Assembly (NCBI GenBank): GCA_002432085.1
Contig: DJFN01000091.1
Span: 1-15,153 of the forward strand
Direction: 5' to 3'
Source of the DNA: Flavobacteriales bacterium UBA5871
GTDB lineage: Bacteria; Bacteroidota; Bacteroidia; Flavobacteriales_D; Crocinitomicaceae
DNA length: 15,153 bases
Below are positions 14,101 to 15,153 of this stretch, in pieces; the stretch's first letter is position 1; every line of letters begins with the position of its first letter. A program made the position numbers and the translations under genes. The notes below the pieces were generated by a model that worked only from the letters and a program-made list of their open reading frames with translations, was not told where the DNA came from and did no database searches.

Positions 14101-14439
14101 TCATTTTTCAGGTTTCAAATACTTGGAAATAAATTGTTTACTTCCAAAGTCAGTCGATTTCCATCCTCCTCTTGGACCAAAGACTTCATTCGTAATAGGA
14201 CCATATTTTTCAATAGCTTCTTCCCTGCTTAGTGTTTTTGTGATTAAAGCCCATTTAGTGTCGAAACCATACTCAATGCACTCCAATTGACCATATTTAC
14301 CCAATTCGCGAAAGAGTATTTCATCCATTCGTGCTACAATTTTAAACCCCCAGGCAACAGGTTCACCACAATAGCCATCATACAGTACTGGGCCAAATTT
14401 TGATAAATACTGTTCGAAACCTGATGGTTGTTGTTCCAT
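14101..14439 (-). CDS. Small conserved protein of unknown function
   Basis: A 112-residue soluble protein without signal or membrane segment. Features: aromatic-rich middle (GFKIVARMDEILFRELGKYG), and a conserved-looking end with REEAIEKYGPITNEVFGPRGGWKSTDFGSKQF. I recall small Bacteroidota proteins carrying this KYG-TNEVFGPRGG-KS-FG-K block, but no named domain. The coding region is more A/T-rich than the lipase gene to its left, which hints at separate origin. The 18-base palindrome CATAATTAAATAATTATG covers its start codon. No partner gene is adjacent on the same strand. Small size and orphan position would also fit an immunity-type protein, but nothing shows that. Confidence 0.65.
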   Translation of the reverse strand: MEQQPSGFEQYLSKFGPVLYDGYCGEPVAWGFKIVARMDEILFRELGKYGQLECIEYGFDTKWALITKTLSREEAIEKYGPITNEVFGPRGGWKSTDFGSKQFISKYLKPEK

Positions 14440-14454
14440 AATTAAATAATTATG
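14437..14454. repeat. Palindrome over the start codon of 14101-14439
   Basis: CATAATTA (14437-14444) and TAATTATG (14447-14454) are exact complements with an AA spacer. The left arm includes the minus-strand ATG; a plus-strand ATG sits in the right arm. It could be a repressor site or an RNA hairpin that hides the start codon; as an A/T-only palindrome it could also be chance. Confidence 0.45.
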
Positions 14455-14602
14455 ACACTTAAGATAAGTTTATATTATTACCGATTTCGTTTTATAACAT
14501 TCTTTGTAAACAATAATCCCGTCCGATTTTCGTTGTTTTTTAGTGTACCGATAACAATGCGGTATCCATTCCAGACAACAGATTTCAGACCTTTGTACAG
14601 CA

Positions 14603-15153
14603 ATGTATTGGCTTTCAATTTTAACAGAAGTTCCCGATCACGGACCAATTTACCGGGAAACAACGGATTTGTCGCAGCTCATCGTTGAGCCGTGGAATGC
14701 GTTTTCATCGCTGACGTTTCTCATTCCGGCGTTTATTTTCCTGTGGCAGCTCCGTGGACAATACAAAGAACAGGCGTTCATCGTCTATTTCTGCATTCCG
14801 CTGCTCGTTTTTGGCGGATTGGGAAGCACGCTCTTTCACGCTTTTCGCTCGTCGGGCTGGCTGCTGCTCATGGATGTATTGCCGATTGTCTTGTTGGTAC
14901 TCGGAATCAGCATTGTCATGTGGCTGAAAGTCCTGCCGAAGAAATGGCTGCTGATTCCCATCCTGGTCGCTTTTTTCGGATTGAGCTACCTCGCAACTGC
15001 CGGATTGGAAGGCCAGGACCGCATTTCCGCGGGTTATGTCGTTCGCGGAACGATGCTGCTCCTTCCCTGTCTATTGTTCCTGCTGCGTTCACGCTTTCGC
15101 CATTCCGTCCTGTTTTTCTCGGCGTGTTTCGCTTTGATCCTCGCTTTGCTGTA
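14603..15153 (+). CDS. Ceramidase-like CREST-superfamily membrane protein, 3' end outside the window
   Basis: An open frame from the ATG at 14603 runs to the window edge (183 complete codons, no stop). It begins MYWLSILTEVPDHGPIYRET, then VEPWNAFSSLTFLIPAFIFLW, the first membrane helix. Further hydrophobic helices follow, with GGLGSTLFHAFRSS (Ser and His) and LLMDVLPI (Asp), which are the ordered polar membrane residues of the ceramidase / CREST superfamily of metal-dependent membrane hydrolases. The C-terminal metal ligands (a pair of His in CREST members) would lie beyond the window. Family assignment is from these motifs; the substrate is unknown. The start is supported by the match of its first 40 residues to what I recall of related Bacteroidota proteins. 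No clear promoter is visible upstream. Confidence 0.75.
   Translation, partial: MYWLSILTEVPDHGPIYRETTDLSQLIVEPWNAFSSLTFLIPAFIFLWQLRGQYKEQAFIVYFCIPLLVFGGLGSTLFHAFRSSGWLLLMDVLPIVLLVLGISIVMWLKVLPKKWLLIPILVAFFGLSYLATAGLEGQDRISAGYVVRGTMLLLPCLLFLLRSRFRHSVLFFSACFALILALL

Noticed and set aside
14452..14688. Open frames at 14452-14688 (plus) and 14478-14663 (minus) in the gap before the ceramidase-like gene
   Set aside because: Both overlap the start of the ceramidase-like frame, which has strong family motifs. The minus-strand frame looks somewhat protein-like but matches nothing I recognise.

Overview
The window looks like the chromosome of a Bacteroidota bacterium, probably order Flavobacteriales. 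This rests on a DUF1573 lipoprotein followed by yajC, a secreted protein with a type IX secretion (T9SS) type A C-terminal sorting domain, many Bacteroidota-type lipoproteins, starts without a clear Shine-Dalgarno sequence, and two promoters of the Bacteroidota form TTTG-N20-TAnnTTTG. No RNA gene, CRISPR array or recognisable transposase is visible.

Layout. (1) 1-760: DUF1573 lipoprotein and yajC on the plus strand, closed by a strong hairpin terminator. (2) 858-4106: five tightly spaced minus-strand genes, probably one transcript from a promoter just upstream of 4106: an unknown lipoprotein, a DUF4268 protein, a T9SS-sorted 'choice-of-anchor J' protein, and a tandem pair of paralogous 164-residue lipoproteins. 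(3) 4107-4684: 578 bases without a credible gene, holding a 16-bp direct repeat and short inverted repeats. (4) 4685-5584: a minus-strand protein of unknown function with a C-terminal Cys/His cluster. (5) 5716-8316: an alpha/beta hydrolase with an Asp nucleophile, a second tandem lipoprotein pair (one copy broken by a one-base frameshift in a homopolymer), an intergenic repeat-like element, and a six-helix membrane protein. (6) 8453-13966: a secreted protein of unknown function, a zinc-metallopeptidase-like protein whose N-terminus resembles leaders of contractile-injection-system cargo, a large DUF7379-like alpha/beta hydrolase, and a class 3 lipase. (7) 14101-15153: a small conserved protein and the start of a ceramidase-like (CREST superfamily) membrane protein that runs off the window.

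How the genes may work together. Regions 1 and 2 are mostly cell-envelope functions. The three genes between 9616 and 13966 (HEFGH metallopeptidase, Ser hydrolase, lipase) are the most unusual group: all three are putative degradative enzymes and two lack an evident export signal. This could be an accessory effector or stress module, but no structural injection-system genes or immunity genes are visible, so this is inference only. Two separate tandem lipoprotein duplications within 7 kb suggest that lineage-specific gene duplication is active here.
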